64,000 bases of DNA from Hyphomicrobiales bacterium (GCA_017305555.1 JAFKKM010000033.1:1-64000); one strand, 5' to 3'. Counted from the first letter of the stretch, positions 8,719-18,454 are shown. Translations and numbers: made by a program. Notes: generated by a model not told the origin, from the letters alone.

Positions 8719-9873
8719 CTAGTGGCGGCCCCAGGGACCCTGGATTGGGCCCGGGATCGGCAGCGGACCGGGCAGGGGGTTGTTCTGGCCACCCGGCGCG
8801 GGCTGAGCCGGCTCGTCGCTCCACGGCCCATGGACTGGTGCGTCCGCCGGTTCTTCGGCTTCCTCGGTCTCGGGCAATGCCAGCGGCCCCGGATCATGGC
8901 CGCCGGCGAACTTCACCAGCGCCTTGACGCGCGCGTCGACGGAAGGGTGTGTCGCGAACAGGTCGGCAAATCCCTCGCGCGGATTGTCGACGCACATTTC
9001 CATCACCGCCGAGGTCGCGCCGGGCAATTCGCCGCGATTTTCGATCTTGCGCAGCGCCGAGATCATCGCGTCGGGATTCTTGGTGAGTTCGACGGAGCCC
9101 GCATCGGCGAGAAACTCGCGCGAGCGCGACAGCGCGAAGCGCACCACCTGCGACATGATCCACGCCAGCGCGATCAGCGCGACCGCGATCAGCACCGCGA
9201 TGATGGCGCCGCCACCGCCGCCCTTGCGGTCGCCGTCCGATGACGAACGGCCGCCGCCGATGCGAAAGCCGTTGTTGAAGAAGATGCGGAAGAACAGTTC
9301 GCCAAAGAAGCCGACGACACCGGCGATGATCACCGCGACCACCATCAACTGTACGTCACCGTTGCGGATGTGGGTCAGTTCATGGCCCAGCACCGCTTCG
9401 ATCTCGGCGTCGTCGAGATTGTTGAGCAACCCGCTGGTGACGGTGACGGCATATTGCCGGGGATTGAGCCCGGTAGCGAAGGCGTTCAGCGCCGGGCTGT
9501 CCATCACCTTCAGCTTTGGCATTGGAATGCCGCGCGAGATGCAGAGGTTTTCCAGTTGATTGTAGAGGCGCGGCTGCTCGGCCCGCGTCACGTCGCGGCC
9601 GCCGGTCACCATGTCGATGATCTTCTGGTGAAAGAAATAGGCGACGACGATCCAGACAACGGCGCCGATGGTCGCGACCGGAATCGCCGCATACATGTCG
9701 CGCCATGCGGCGTTCAGGTAGTAGTCGACGGCTCGATTGTTGTGCCGCAGCACCTCCGCCAGCAAGGCGCCGGCGAACACCATGACATAGACGAGGACAA
9801 ACAACCCGGCGAGCAACAGCATCGAACGCATTTTGTTCGAAGCGATGTGCGTATAGAGACCGTAGGCTGCCAT
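8719..9873 (-). CDS. HtpX-like M48 membrane metalloprotease
   Basis: A 384-residue inner-membrane zinc protease. Two hydrophobic N-terminal segments (about residues 15-40 and 60-90) precede the catalytic motif HELTH in EAVLGHELTHIRNGD (about residue 165). Two further hydrophobic stretches and SREFLADAGSVELTKNP, carrying the third zinc ligand Glu, follow, as in HtpX. The tail after about residue 330 is Pro- and Gly-rich. It is longer than E. coli HtpX (293 residues). A lemA-like gene lies just upstream on the same strand, and the LemA/HtpX pairing is common in bacteria. Probable role: membrane-protein quality control. Confidence 0.85.
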   Translation of the reverse strand: MAAYGLYTHIASNKMRSMLLLAGLFVLVYVMVFAGALLAEVLRHNNRAVDYYLNAAWRDMYAAIPVATIGAVVWIVVAYFFHQKIIDMVTGGRDVTRAEQPRLYNQLENLCISRGIPMPKLKVMDSPALNAFATGLNPRQYAVTVTSGLLNNLDDAEIEAVLGHELTHIRNGDVQLMVVAVIIAGVVGFFGELFFRIFFNNGFRIGGGRSSSDGDRKGGGGGAIIAVLIAVALIALAWIMSQVVRFALSRSREFLADAGSVELTKNPDAMISALRKIENRGELPGATSAVMEMCVDNPREGFADLFATHPSVDARVKALVKFAGGHDPGPLALPETEEAEEPADAPVHGPWSDEPAQPAPGGQNNPLPGPLPIPGPIQGPWGRH

Positions 9874-9902
9874 GGGCGTGTGCCGGGTTGCGGGACGTTA
9901 TT

Positions 9903-9987
9903 CCGTCATTGCAAAGGGCGTTAGCAACGGAGCAATCCAGTCTGGTGTTATGGCTTCTGGATTGCTTCGCCTCGCTGCCAATGACGG
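9903..9987. repeat. Dispersed palindromic repeat, family B, copy 2
   Basis: It begins CCGTCATTGC and ends GCCAATGACGG, with AGCAATCCAG and CTGGATTGCTTC inside. It is the same family as 6180-6266. It fills the space between the lemA-like and HtpX-like genes, inside a likely transcription unit. Confidence 0.8.
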
Positions 9988-9988
9988 C

Positions 9989-10549
9989 TCAGAACTTCAC
10001 CGAGGGGACCTGCTCGACCTGGGTGCGGGTCTCGCCGAGGTCGAAGAAATCCTTCTTGGTGAAGCCGAGCGCACCCGCGAACAGCGCCGCCGGAAGCTGC
10101 TGGATGCCGGTGTTGTATTCCTGAACCGCGTTATTGAAGAAGCGGCGGCTCGCGGCGATCTTGTTCTCGATGTCGGAGAGTTCTGTCTGCAACTGCTGGA
10201 AATTGGTGTTGGCCTTGAGATCCGGATAAGCTTCCGACAGCGCGATCAGCCGGCCGAGCGCGCCGCTCAACTGGTTTTCCGCCGCCGACACCTGCGCGGG
10301 GCCCTGCGCGGCCATTGCCGAATTGCGCGCCTTAATGACGTCGTCGAGGGTGCCGCGTTCGTGCTGGGCGTAGCCCTTCACCGTTTCGACGAGGTTCGGA
10401 ATGAGGTCGTGACGCTGCTTGAGCTGTACGTCGATGTCTGCGAATGCCTGATTGACGCGCTGGCTCAGCGCGACCAGCCGGTTGTAGGCGGCAAAGGCGA
10501 TGAAGGCGAGGACGACGATGACGCCAAGGACGATCCAGCCGGTCGACAT
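9989..10549 (-). CDS. lemA: LemA family protein
   Basis: About 186 residues. An N-terminal transmembrane helix (GWIVLGVIVVLAFIAFAAY) is followed by the conserved LemA core: NRLVALSQRVNQAFADIDVQ, LKQRHDLIPNLVETVKGY, and SDIENKIAASRRFFNNAVQEYN. The fold is a helical bundle exposed outside the cytoplasm in known members. The function is not well defined. The start at 10549 has AGGAG upstream at good spacing. The next gene on the strand is the HtpX-like protease, a frequent partner. Confidence 0.88.
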   Translation of the reverse strand: MSTGWIVLGVIVVLAFIAFAAYNRLVALSQRVNQAFADIDVQLKQRHDLIPNLVETVKGYAQHERGTLDDVIKARNSAMAAQGPAQVSAAENQLSGALGRLIALSEAYPDLKANTNFQQLQTELSDIENKIAASRRFFNNAVQEYNTGIQQLPAALFAGALGFTKKDFFDLGETRTQVEQVPSVKF

Positions 10550-10738
10550 GGGAAAAGGCTCCTGAAAGGATGACGTGAGGGCGCCCACCGTAGACGAAGT
10601 TTGTCGCAAATGGCAGGGGCCGCTAGAGGCGGCGCTTCTTGGTCGCGGTGGCCGTTAGAAATGTTCAAATTGTCCGCCGGGTTTTTCTGTGTGAAGCAGA
10701 CGTGGAGCATCGGTGTGACGCGGCAGGAAGACAGGCGG

Positions 10739-11167
10739 ATGATCGCGGACAGGCAGCCATTCGTTGCCGGAGCAGGGGACGAGGGGCCGACGCGCCCGGC
10801 GACGCCAAGGCTGATGCGTGGCGTCTATCTGACGCTCGGCCTCGGCTTCGTGGTGCTGGGTTTCATCGGCGCGTTTCTGCCGGTGCTGCCGACCACGCCG
10901 TTTCTCATTCTGGCCGCCGCCTGCTTTGCACGATCCTCGCCCCGGCTGGAAAACTGGCTGTTGCAGCACCGGCAATTTGGTCCGCTGCTGCGCAACTGGC
11001 GGGAGCGCTGTGCGATCCCGATGAAAGCCAAGCTGATGGCGCTCGGCGGCATGGTGATCGGTTTCGCGCTGTTCTGGTTCGGTAGTCATCCCGGGCCGTG
11101 GCTGACGGCAGCGGTGGCACTGCTGATGCTGACCGGATTGATCTACGTCTTTTCGCGGCCGTCATAG
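10739..11167 (+). CDS. DUF454 (YbaN-like) inner-membrane protein
   Basis: About 142 residues with the DUF454 pattern: a first hydrophobic segment LGLGFVVLGFIGAFLPVLPTTPFLILAAACFARSSPR, the central LLQHRQFGPLLRNWRERCAIPMKAK, and two hydrophobic segments at the C-terminus. Function unknown. The start at 10739 is chosen because AGGCGG lies directly upstream and the family begins near this point. An in-frame ATG far upstream would add a poorly conserved 46 residues. Its stop overlaps the convergent Rsm22-like gene by six bases. Confidence 0.82.
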   Translation: MIADRQPFVAGAGDEGPTRPATPRLMRGVYLTLGLGFVVLGFIGAFLPVLPTTPFLILAAACFARSSPRLENWLLQHRQFGPLLRNWRERCAIPMKAKLMALGGMVIGFALFWFGSHPGPWLTAAVALLMLTGLIYVFSRPS

Positions 11168-12160
11168 GCCGGACGAATCCGCCTCTGTGGAAGGCATGGT
11201 GTCGCCCCATCCCAGTCGACGCACGCGCGCGTAAGCGGCCTTGTCGCGGCGGGGCACGCTCGCAATGCTCGCGGTGCCATCAGGCTGGCACAGCTTGAGG
11301 CGCATCTCGGCCTTGGTGACGAGCGGCGGCGCAAGGATTCGTGCCGGCCGTTGCGTGACGACTTCGCGTGCGAGCACGACATAGCTGAACTTCTCGTCCT
11401 CGAACGGCAGCTCCGCACCCTTGATCTGCTTGTGCGCGCGCGAGCGGGAGAGGCGTTGCGCGAAGTGGCACCAGTCCGGCTTATCGAGCGGGCAAGCTTC
11501 GTCGTGCGGGCAGGGCGCGACCACATGCGCCCCTTGTGCGATCAGTTGCGTACGCAGAGCGACGATGCGGGCATAGCCGGCCGGCGTGCCAGGTTCGACC
11601 ACCAGCAGCGTGTCGCGCGTCTTGCGCCATAGCTCGGTGGCGAAAGCGGCGCGGGCGTCTTCCATCAGTTCGCCGATCATGTAGCTGGCGATTACCAGAT
11701 CGGCCTGCGGCATCGCCGCTATCCCGGAGCGCGCATCAGCCTGCTGGTAGTCGAGGGGTGTGGGCGGCATCTGTTCGGCGGCAAGGGTCAGCGCCAGCCG
11801 TCGCAGTGCGGGGTTGGCATCGAGCAGGTCCATGCGTTGCAAGGACGGGTAGGCTTGCAGCGCCGCCCACGTTGCGGTGCCCGGTCCGGCGCCGACGTCG
11901 AGCAGGCTTTCGGGTTGAAAGTCGTCGCGTGCGTCCGTCAGTGCGTTGAGACAGGCGGCGACAGCGGCATAAGTCGCGGGCATCCGCGCCAGCGCGTAGG
12001 CCAGCGCATCACTCTCGCTCCGGATCGTTCGGGAATTGCCGCCGTCCCGATAGGCCCGTGAAATCATCGCGGCGCGCACGGCGGCATCGTTACGCGACAA
12101 GCCTTGCGCCTGCTGTTCGAGCACGGCGCGCAACGACACGGGAAGGTCGGGGGAGATCAT
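11162..12160 (-). CDS. Rsm22-like ribosome-associated methyltransferase family protein
   Basis: A 332-residue member of the Rsm22/METTL17 family. A SAM-binding region (LLDVGAGPGTATWAA, about residue 103) is followed by a cysteine group CPHDEACPLDKPDWCHF (about residues 220-236), which in mitochondrial relatives holds an iron-sulfur cluster. These proteins associate with the small ribosomal subunit during assembly, and methyltransferase activity of bacterial members is uncertain. The gene converges on the DUF454 gene with a short 3' overlap. Confidence 0.85.
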   Translation of the reverse strand: MISPDLPVSLRAVLEQQAQGLSRNDAAVRAAMISRAYRDGGNSRTIRSESDALAYALARMPATYAAVAACLNALTDARDDFQPESLLDVGAGPGTATWAALQAYPSLQRMDLLDANPALRRLALTLAAEQMPPTPLDYQQADARSGIAAMPQADLVIASYMIGELMEDARAAFATELWRKTRDTLLVVEPGTPAGYARIVALRTQLIAQGAHVVAPCPHDEACPLDKPDWCHFAQRLSRSRAHKQIKGAELPFEDEKFSYVVLAREVVTQRPARILAPPLVTKAEMRLKLCQPDGTASIASVPRRDKAAYARVRRLGWGDTMPSTEADSSGL

Positions 12161-12195
12161 TCTGGAATTGATGCCTGATGCCGCCTAGAAAGCCA

Positions 12196-12286
12196 TCATG
12201 CCCGGGCTTGTCCCAGGCATCCACGTCTTCAAAGGCAACCGTAGCAAATCAAGGCGTGGATGGCCGGAATAAATCCGGCCATGACG
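12196..12286. repeat. Dispersed palindromic repeat, family A, copy 1
   Basis: It starts TCATGCCCGGGCTTGTCCC, contains CATCCACG and the facing CGTGGATGG, and ends AAATCCGGCCATGACGG. It lies between the Rsm22-like gene and smc. Other copies: 22159-22274 and 25731-25824. Confidence 0.82.
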
Positions 12287-12295
12287 GCTTGATGG

Positions 12296-15200
12296 TCACG
12301 CCACGTTCTGATCGAGAATCTCCACCGCGCGGTCGAGATCGACCGACATCAGTTGCGAGACGCCGCGCTCGGCCATGGTGACGCCGAACAGCCGGTTCAT
12401 GCGCGCCATGGTGATCGGGTTGTGCGTGATGACGATGAAGCGGGTCTCGGTCACGCTGGTCATCTCGTTCAGGAGGTTGCAGAACCGTTCGACGTTGTGG
12501 TCGTCGAGCGGTGCGTCGACTTCGTCCAGCACACAGATCGGCGACGGGTTGGTGAGGAACACCGCGAAGATCAGGGCCATCGCGGTCAGCGCCTGCTCGC
12601 CGCCTGAGAGCAGCGACAGCGACTGCGGCTTCTTGCCCGGCGGCTTGGCGATGATCTCGAGCCCGGCTTCCAGCGGATCGTCGCTTTCGATCAGGTGCAA
12701 CGCCGCTTCGCCGCCGCCGAACAATTGGGTGAACAGCCGCTTGAAGTGCTCGTTGACGGTCTGGAACGACGTGAGCAGGCGCTCGCGCGCTTCGCGGTTG
12801 AGGCTCTGGATGCCGGTGCGCAGTTTCTTGATGGCTTCGACCAGATCGTCACGCTCGGTGGCGAGTCCGGTGTGCTGGGCCTCGACCTCGCGCAATTCTT
12901 CCTCGGCACGCAGGTTGACGGCGCCGAGCCGCTCGCGATCGCGGCGCAGCTTTTCCAATTCGGCTTCGGTGTCGTCGAGCGGCGGAAGTTCGTCGCCGGG
13001 CTTGATCTCGGCGATGTTGGCGAGGCCGCTCGGCTCGATCTCCAGCACGTCGTGGATTTCGCGCTCGACGTCTTCCAGCCGTCGCTTGGTGGCTTCCATC
13101 CGCTCCTCGGCGCGGGCGGTTGCTTCGCGTGCGGCGGAGAGCGCTTCCAAGGTCAGCTTGGCGACGCGGTCGGTTTCCGCCATCGCGGCTTCGGCTTCGG
13201 CTAATGCGTCGGCAGCGGCGCGGCGGTCGGTTTCGGCGTGCTCGACCTCGGTGATGAGGGCGTCGCGCTTCTCGGCGAACAGCGCCGGCGCATCCTCGAG
13301 TTCGGCGCGTTCGGCGCGCACTTCGGTAACGCGCGCTTCGATGGTGGCGATCTGCGACGCGGCGCTTTGCTTGCGCGATTGCCACTGGTCGCGTTCGGCG
13401 ATGATCGCCTGCACGCGACGATCCGCGAGTTCAGCCTCTCGCGCGAGGGCCTGCGCCTCGGCGCGAACTTGCGCGGCGAGGCGGCGATGTCCTTCGATCT
13501 CGCCGCGCACGGCGGCGAGTTGCGCTTCGGCCTCATCGCTCGGTGCCAGTTCGGCGAGCATATCCTGCGCGCTGGTGTGCGCGGCTTCCACCTCGGTGCG
13601 ATCCGCAGCCAGACGGGTCTGCGCTTCGGTCAGCGCTGATCTGCGCGCAGCGTGCCGGTTGATCTCGCGTTCGGCATTGGCAAGGCGTTCGCGCGCGGCG
13701 TCGACTTCGCGGCGGGACGCGCGCAAGGCTTCGCGGCTCGCCGCTTCCTCGGCCGCGGCGGTCTTGAGTTCGGCATCGGCGGTTTCCAGAGCGCCGCGCT
13801 TGAGCGCGGCATCCTCGCGGGCCTGCTCGAGTTCGTTCTCGATATCGACCAGGCGTGCGCGTTCGGCGAGACGGCGGGCCGCGCCGGTCGGTGCGTGCGC
13901 GGCGGTGATGAAGCCGTCCCAGCGCCAGACGTCGCCTTCCAGCGACACCAGCCGCTGGCCGGTCTTGAGTTGCGACACCAGCTCCGCGCCGCGCTCCTTG
14001 GCGACGACGCCGATCTGCGCCAGACGGCGCGCCAGTTCCGGCGGCGCCTGCACATGGGCGGAGAGTGCTTCGACACCTTCGGGCAACGCCGGGTCGCCTT
14101 CGAGGATGCCGGTGTCGGTCCAGCGCATCGGCGCGGAGGGATCGACCGGCGCATCGAGATCGTCACCGAGCACCGCGCCGATGGCTTTCTCGTAGCCCTT
14201 GGTGACGGTGACGCCGTCGATGATCGGCGGCCACAGGTTCTTGGTCTCGCCGTTGAGAATCTTCGACAGCGTGCGGGCCTCGGTCTCGAGACGCTGCACG
14301 CGCTTGTCGGCTTCGGTCAGCGGCGCGCGGCTTGCTTCAAGCGCCTGCCGCGCGACGACATGCGTGGTCTCGGCGGTCTGCACCGTGTACTCGGCTTGGC
14401 CCAGCATCTCCTGCGCGGCCTCGACCGCACCGGCGAGCGCATCGACATCGCCGAAACCGCTGGTCTGCGCCGCGATCTGTTCGACGTCGGCATTGACGGT
14501 GGCGATCTCGTGGTCGAGCCGCGCCAGCCGGTCGCGATGGGTGCGGACGTTGGCTTCGAACTGGGTGCGGCGCGCGGTGAGGTCCGCCAGCGCCGTGGTC
14601 AATTCAGTGAAGGTGCGTTCGGCGGCGGCCAGCGTGGTCTCGGCTTCGGAGACGCGCTCGTCGACGCCGCTGCGCAGTTCAACGCGAGTCCGGATCTCTT
14701 CCTTGAGTTCGGCGTCTTCGGTGTCGAGCCGCGCCAATGCCGCGTCGGCATCGAGATTCTGTTGTTGCTCGCGCTCGACGTCAGCGGAGAACTGCGTCAG
14801 CCGGCGGTCGAGTTCGACCACGCGTTCCTTGGCGCGCTGTTCCTCGCGGTCGAGCATCTCGCGCGCGTTGTTGAGGCGCTGCAGTCCGGCGGCGGCGCGC
14901 GCTTCCGCATCGCGCAGCGCCGGCAGTTCAGAGGCGCGGATCGCCTGGATGCGTGCGGCCTCGGCCTGATGCTGGGTCCGCTCGGCCATCTCGCGGACGC
15001 TGAGGTCATGGGTCTGTCCGGCGTCGTTGACGTCGGCATGAGACTGCAGCCAGCGCAGATGAAACAACGTCGCTTCGGCCTTGCGCACGCGGGCGGCGAC
15101 CTCGCGGTAGCGGATCGCCTGCCGCGCTTGCTTCTTGAGGCCTTCGACCTGGCTCGACAGTTGGCCGATCACGTCCTCGACGCGGGTGAGGTTGGTCTCC

Positions 15201-15760
15201 GCTGCCTTCAACCGCAACTCGGCTTCGTGGCGGCGGGCATGAAGGCCGGCGACGCCCGCGGCATCTTCCAGCACGCGGCGGCGCTGCTCCGGCTTGGCCT
15301 GAATGATCTCGCCGATCTTGCCCTGGTGGACCAGCGCCGGCGACCGCGCGCCGGTTGCGGCATCGGCGAACAGGATCTGGACGTCGCGGGCGCGCACGTC
15401 GCCGCCATTGATGCGATAGACCGAACCGGCCTCGCGCTCGATACGGCGCGATACTTCGAGAATTTCCTGGTCGTTGAACGCCGCCGGCGCCGAGCGGTCG
15501 GCGTTGTCGATGGTCATCACCACTTCGGCGTGGTTGCGCGCCGGGCGACCATTGGTGCCGGCGAAGATCACCGCTTCCATGTCGGTGGCGCGCAGCGACT
15601 TGTAGGACGTTTCGCCCATCGCCCAACGCAGCGCTTCGACCAGATTGGACTTACCGCAGCCGTTCGGTCCGACCACGCCGGTCAGGCCCGGCTCGATCAG
15701 GAAGTCGGTTGGCTCGACAAAGGATTTAAATCCGTGCAGGCGAAGGCGCGTAAGTTTCAT
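12296..15760 (-). CDS. smc: Chromosome segregation protein SMC
   Basis: A large ATPase of about 1154 residues that loads on the chromosome and organises it for segregation. The N-terminal Walker A is GVVGPNGCGKSNLVEALRW. Two long Ala/Glu/Arg-rich coiled-coil arms surround a hinge at about residues 500-650. The C-terminal ABC signature LSLLSGGEQALTAMALIF and Walker B ICVLDEVDAPLDDHN complete the head. The start at 15760 (MKLTRLRLHGFKSF) matches the family; an ATG three codons upstream is less likely. It is first in the smc / dsbA / DUF721 / mutY neighbourhood usual in Rhizobiales. Confidence 0.97.
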   Translation of the reverse strand: MKLTRLRLHGFKSFVEPTDFLIEPGLTGVVGPNGCGKSNLVEALRWAMGETSYKSLRATDMEAVIFAGTNGRPARNHAEVVMTIDNADRSAPAAFNDQEILEVSRRIEREAGSVYRINGGDVRARDVQILFADAATGARSPALVHQGKIGEIIQAKPEQRRRVLEDAAGVAGLHARRHEAELRLKAAETNLTRVEDVIGQLSSQVEGLKKQARQAIRYREVAARVRKAEATLFHLRWLQSHADVNDAGQTHDLSVREMAERTQHQAEAARIQAIRASELPALRDAEARAAAGLQRLNNAREMLDREEQRAKERVVELDRRLTQFSADVEREQQQNLDADAALARLDTEDAELKEEIRTRVELRSGVDERVSEAETTLAAAERTFTELTTALADLTARRTQFEANVRTHRDRLARLDHEIATVNADVEQIAAQTSGFGDVDALAGAVEAAQEMLGQAEYTVQTAETTHVVARQALEASRAPLTEADKRVQRLETEARTLSKILNGETKNLWPPIIDGVTVTKGYEKAIGAVLGDDLDAPVDPSAPMRWTDTGILEGDPALPEGVEALSAHVQAPPELARRLAQIGVVAKERGAELVSQLKTGQRLVSLEGDVWRWDGFITAAHAPTGAARRLAERARLVDIENELEQAREDAALKRGALETADAELKTAAAEEAASREALRASRREVDAARERLANAEREINRHAARRSALTEAQTRLAADRTEVEAAHTSAQDMLAELAPSDEAEAQLAAVRGEIEGHRRLAAQVRAEAQALAREAELADRRVQAIIAERDQWQSRKQSAASQIATIEARVTEVRAERAELEDAPALFAEKRDALITEVEHAETDRRAAADALAEAEAAMAETDRVAKLTLEALSAAREATARAEERMEATKRRLEDVEREIHDVLEIEPSGLANIAEIKPGDELPPLDDTEAELEKLRRDRERLGAVNLRAEEELREVEAQHTGLATERDDLVEAIKKLRTGIQSLNREARERLLTSFQTVNEHFKRLFTQLFGGGEAALHLIESDDPLEAGLEIIAKPPGKKPQSLSLLSGGEQALTAMALIFAVFLTNPSPICVLDEVDAPLDDHNVERFCNLLNEMTSVTETRFIVITHNPITMARMNRLFGVTMAERGVSQLMSVDLDRAVEILDQNVA

Positions 15761-16073
15761 GAATGACATGCCCTATTGGCAAGACGCGAATCAGCCCGCT
15801 GCCACCATACCATATGTAGTATTGTGGGTAGCCCCTGAGTCGCGCATCTCGCGAAAGTGGACAATGGCGAGCCCCAGCCGGCAGGGCAACCGCGCAAACC
15901 GGCTTTTCCAATGGCTTTTGCGGGACTTAAGCAGAACATCGCGGCGCGCGCATGACGGCGTGCCGAAAGTTCCCGCGGTTCCATGTGCCAGCGAGAAATG
16001 ACTGAGGGCTGAAATCCGAATCTGGCGAAAGGCTGCCGGTCAGAGGCCGGCCCAATGCCAACTTCAGGGACGA
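15761..16073. other. Intergenic stretch without recognised feature
   Basis: About 310 bp between smc and the dsbA-like gene. Short reading frames exist on both strands but none resembles a known protein. The smc promoter must lie here or further upstream. I see no clear hairpin with a T-run. Confidence 0.5.
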
Positions 16074-16733
16074 TCAGGTCTTGAGAATCGCCTTGATGCG
16101 CTTGTCGAATTCCTCGAACGAGGTTTCGCCCTTGATCATCTCGCCGTTGATGAAGAACGTCGGGGTCGAATTCACGCCAAGCTTCTCGTTGGCGAATTTC
16201 TGGTCTGCGGCGATCTTGTCGAGTAGCGCCTGGTCCTTCAGGCACTTGTCGACGTCAGCCTCACTCAGGCCCGCCTGCTTGCCGATCAGGGTCAGCTGTT
16301 CGCTGGTCTTGCCCATCACCCAGGTTTCCTGCTGCTTGAACAGGGTGTGGATGGCGGCGAAGTATTTCTGCGGATCGTCCTTGGCGATGCAGCGCGCCAG
16401 CATCGAGCCGGCGGCCGCCTTGATGTCGAGCGGAAACTCGCGGAACACGAAGCGGATCTTGTTGGTGTCGATGTAGGCTTCCTTGAGTTTCGGAAACACC
16501 TGCTCGGTGAAGGCGGCGCAGTGCGGGCAGGTCATCGAGGCGTATTCGACGATGGTGACGGCGGCATCCTTGGGGCCGAGTCCCATGTCGGGGAGGGATG
16601 GCGGCTTGGCGACATCGGCGGCGAGCTGGCTCTGCGCCATCGCCTCGTTGATGAAGCGCCAGGGCGACAGGCCGGCGACGGCGGCAAGGCCGGTCAGCGA
16701 CAGGGCGGCGGTGAAAGCGCGGCGCGTGATCAT
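16074..16733 (-). CDS. DsbA-like periplasmic thiol:disulfide oxidoreductase
   Basis: About 219 residues with the thioredoxin-type active site CPHC in VEYASMTCPHCAAFTEQVFPKL (about residue 79) and the downstream TPTFFINGEMI segment with cis-Pro. The N-terminus MITRRAFTAALSLTGLAAVAG looks like a Tat-type or Sec signal (RR followed by a hydrophobic run). The start at 16733 is preferred because GAAGGAGCTT precedes it; an in-frame ATG 26 codons upstream would mask the signal. It probably oxidises or isomerises disulfides of exported proteins. It lies between smc and DUF721, as in many Rhizobiales. Confidence 0.9.
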   Translation of the reverse strand: MITRRAFTAALSLTGLAAVAGLSPWRFINEAMAQSQLAADVAKPPSLPDMGLGPKDAAVTIVEYASMTCPHCAAFTEQVFPKLKEAYIDTNKIRFVFREFPLDIKAAAGSMLARCIAKDDPQKYFAAIHTLFKQQETWVMGKTSEQLTLIGKQAGLSEADVDKCLKDQALLDKIAADQKFANEKLGVNSTPTFFINGEMIKGETSFEEFDKRIKAILKT

Positions 16734-16855
16734 CAACGGAAAGCTCCTTCGTCGGCGTTCGATAACGCCTTTGTATGGCGTCTGGCTAGCTTGAAACCGG
16801 GATCGTGGCAATGGCGTGCCGCGCAGAGTGTTGCGGGCGACCGGTCAACCCACCG

Positions 16856-17335
16856 TCAATTTCGCTTGATCGCCGCGCCGAGCCGCGCCAGCGCCGCGCG
16901 CAGATCATCATCCTCCACCGCATCCAGCGTCGCGGCCACCCGTGCCACGGCCGCGGCGTCCGGCGCCTTCGGAAGTTTGCGCGCCGGAGATTGCGATAGT
17001 GGGGCCTGCCGTAACGCCAGCTTGCCGACCGCGTTCCAGCCGAGGAAGCGATTGACCCTCTGCAGAATGACGTCGGACATATGCTGGATTTCCAGCGCCA
17101 TCGGCCCTTCGACCCTCAGCACAAGCGTCGCCGGCTCCTCCGGCTGGCCTTCCACCGGGCGCGGCCATTGCATCTTCAGCGGTTCGGAATGGCGCGCGAT
17201 CTCGGGGCCCGCGATCTCGGCCCAGCGCGTGACCAATTCGCGCGAGGCAAAGCCCTGCTTGGCGAACACGTCGGAAAACACGCCACCCAGCAGTGTGGAC
17301 AGCGGTTTCGCGGAGATCGGGCCGGGCTTGGACAT
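16856..17335 (-). CDS. DUF721 (DciA-like) protein
   Basis: A 159-residue protein with the DUF721 core: KPLSTLLGGVFSDVFAKQGF, LVTRWAEIAGPEIARHSEPLKM, and a strand-rich middle ending in ALEIQHMSDVILQRVNRFLGW. Relatives such as DciA help load the replicative helicase. Membership in that functional class is inferred only. The gene is divergent from mutY (start codons 28 bp apart), so the two share a short promoter region. Its position between dsbA-like and mutY is conserved in Rhizobiales. Confidence 0.85.
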   Translation of the reverse strand: MSKPGPISAKPLSTLLGGVFSDVFAKQGFASRELVTRWAEIAGPEIARHSEPLKMQWPRPVEGQPEEPATLVLRVEGPMALEIQHMSDVILQRVNRFLGWNAVGKLALRQAPLSQSPARKLPKAPDAAAVARVAATLDAVEDDDLRAALARLGAAIKRN

Positions 17336-17362
17336 GGCGGAAAGCTTTGCGTAGATACACCG

Positions 17363-18454
17363 ATGACTTTAGCAGGCTCGGCAACCAGGCGGAAGAAAGC
17401 TGACGCGTCGGATCGTCCCGCGCGGCTGCTGGCATGGTACGATCGTCACCGCCGCCGCCTGCCGTGGCGGGCGTTGCCGGGCGAAGCCGCCGACCCTTAT
17501 CGCGTCTGGTTGTCGGAAATCATGTTGCAGCAGACCACCGTGAAGGCGGTGGGACCGTATTTCGAGAAATTCACGGCGCGCTGGCCGGACGTCACCGCCA
17601 TGGCGCGTGCTTCGCTCGACGATGTCCTGAGGATGTGGGCGGGGCTCGGCTATTACTCGCGGGCGCGCAACCTTTATGCCTGCGCGGTGGCCGTGGCGCG
17701 AGACCATGGCGGCAGCTTTCCCGATACCGAGACGGGGCTGCGCACGCTGCCGGGCATCGGCCCGTATACGGCGGCGGCGATCGCGGCGATTGCCTTCGAC
17801 CGCCGCACGATGCCGGTGGACGGCAACATCGAGCGGGTGGTGTCGCGGCTCCATGCGGTGGAAGAGCCTTTGCCGCAGGCCAAGCCGCGCATTCAGGAAT
17901 TGGCCGCGACGTTGCTCGGGCCGTCGCGCGCCGGCGACAGCGCGCAGGCGTTGATGGATTTGGGCGCGACCATTTGTACGCCGAAGAAGCCGGCCTGTTC
18001 GCTGTGTCCGCTCGACGAGGGCTGTATAGCGCGGGCGCGTGGCGATCAGGAAACGTTTCCGCGCAAGGCGCCGAAGAAAACCGGTGCGCTACGGCGCGGC
18101 GCAGCTTTCGTCGTGACCCGCGGTGATGCGCTGCTGGTCCGCACGCGCGAAGCCAAGGGGCTGCTCGGCGGCATGACCGAAGTGCCGAATTCGCAATGGT
18201 TGGCCGGGCACGAGGACATGGCGGCGCTTGCGCAAGCGCCTGCTATCAAAGGCGTGAGCCGGTGGCATCGCAAGGCCGGCGTCGTCACCCACGTCTTCAC
18301 ACATTTCCCGCTGGAGCTTGTGGTCTATACGGCGAAGGCGCCGGCGGCCACCCGCGCGCCGGACGGGATGCGCTGGGTACCGCTTGCGACGCTGCACGAC
18401 GAAGCGCTGCCCAATGTCATGCGCAAGGCGATCGCTCACGGGTTGGATGGATAA
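17363..18454 (+). CDS. mutY: A/G-specific adenine DNA glycosylase
   Basis: A 363-residue base-excision repair enzyme that removes adenine opposite 8-oxoguanine. The N-terminal WYDRHRRRLPWR and SEIMLQQTTV (catalytic Glu) lead to the helix-hairpin-helix LPGIGPYTAAAI and the catalytic Asp region MPVDGNIERVVSR. The iron-sulfur ligands are spaced C-x6-C-x2-C-x5-C in CTPKKPACSLCPLDEGC. The C-terminal half is the Nudix-like 8-oxoG recognition domain. The start at 17363 gives the standard N-terminus; longer upstream reading overlaps the divergent DUF721 gene. Confidence 0.97.
   Translation: MTLAGSATRRKKADASDRPARLLAWYDRHRRRLPWRALPGEAADPYRVWLSEIMLQQTTVKAVGPYFEKFTARWPDVTAMARASLDDVLRMWAGLGYYSRARNLYACAVAVARDHGGSFPDTETGLRTLPGIGPYTAAAIAAIAFDRRTMPVDGNIERVVSRLHAVEEPLPQAKPRIQELAATLLGPSRAGDSAQALMDLGATICTPKKPACSLCPLDEGCIARARGDQETFPRKAPKKTGALRRGAAFVVTRGDALLVRTREAKGLLGGMTEVPNSQWLAGHEDMAALAQAPAIKGVSRWHRKAGVVTHVFTHFPLELVVYTAKAPAATRAPDGMRWVPLATLHDEALPNVMRKAIAHGLDG

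Noticed and set aside
12375-14195. A Ser/Ala/Arg-rich plus-strand frame of about 600 codons
   Set aside because: Antisense of smc; the low-complexity look comes from the Ala/Glu codons of the coiled coil.
13652-15766. A 704-codon plus-strand frame across smc
   Set aside because: Shadow of smc on the opposite strand; no recognisable domain.
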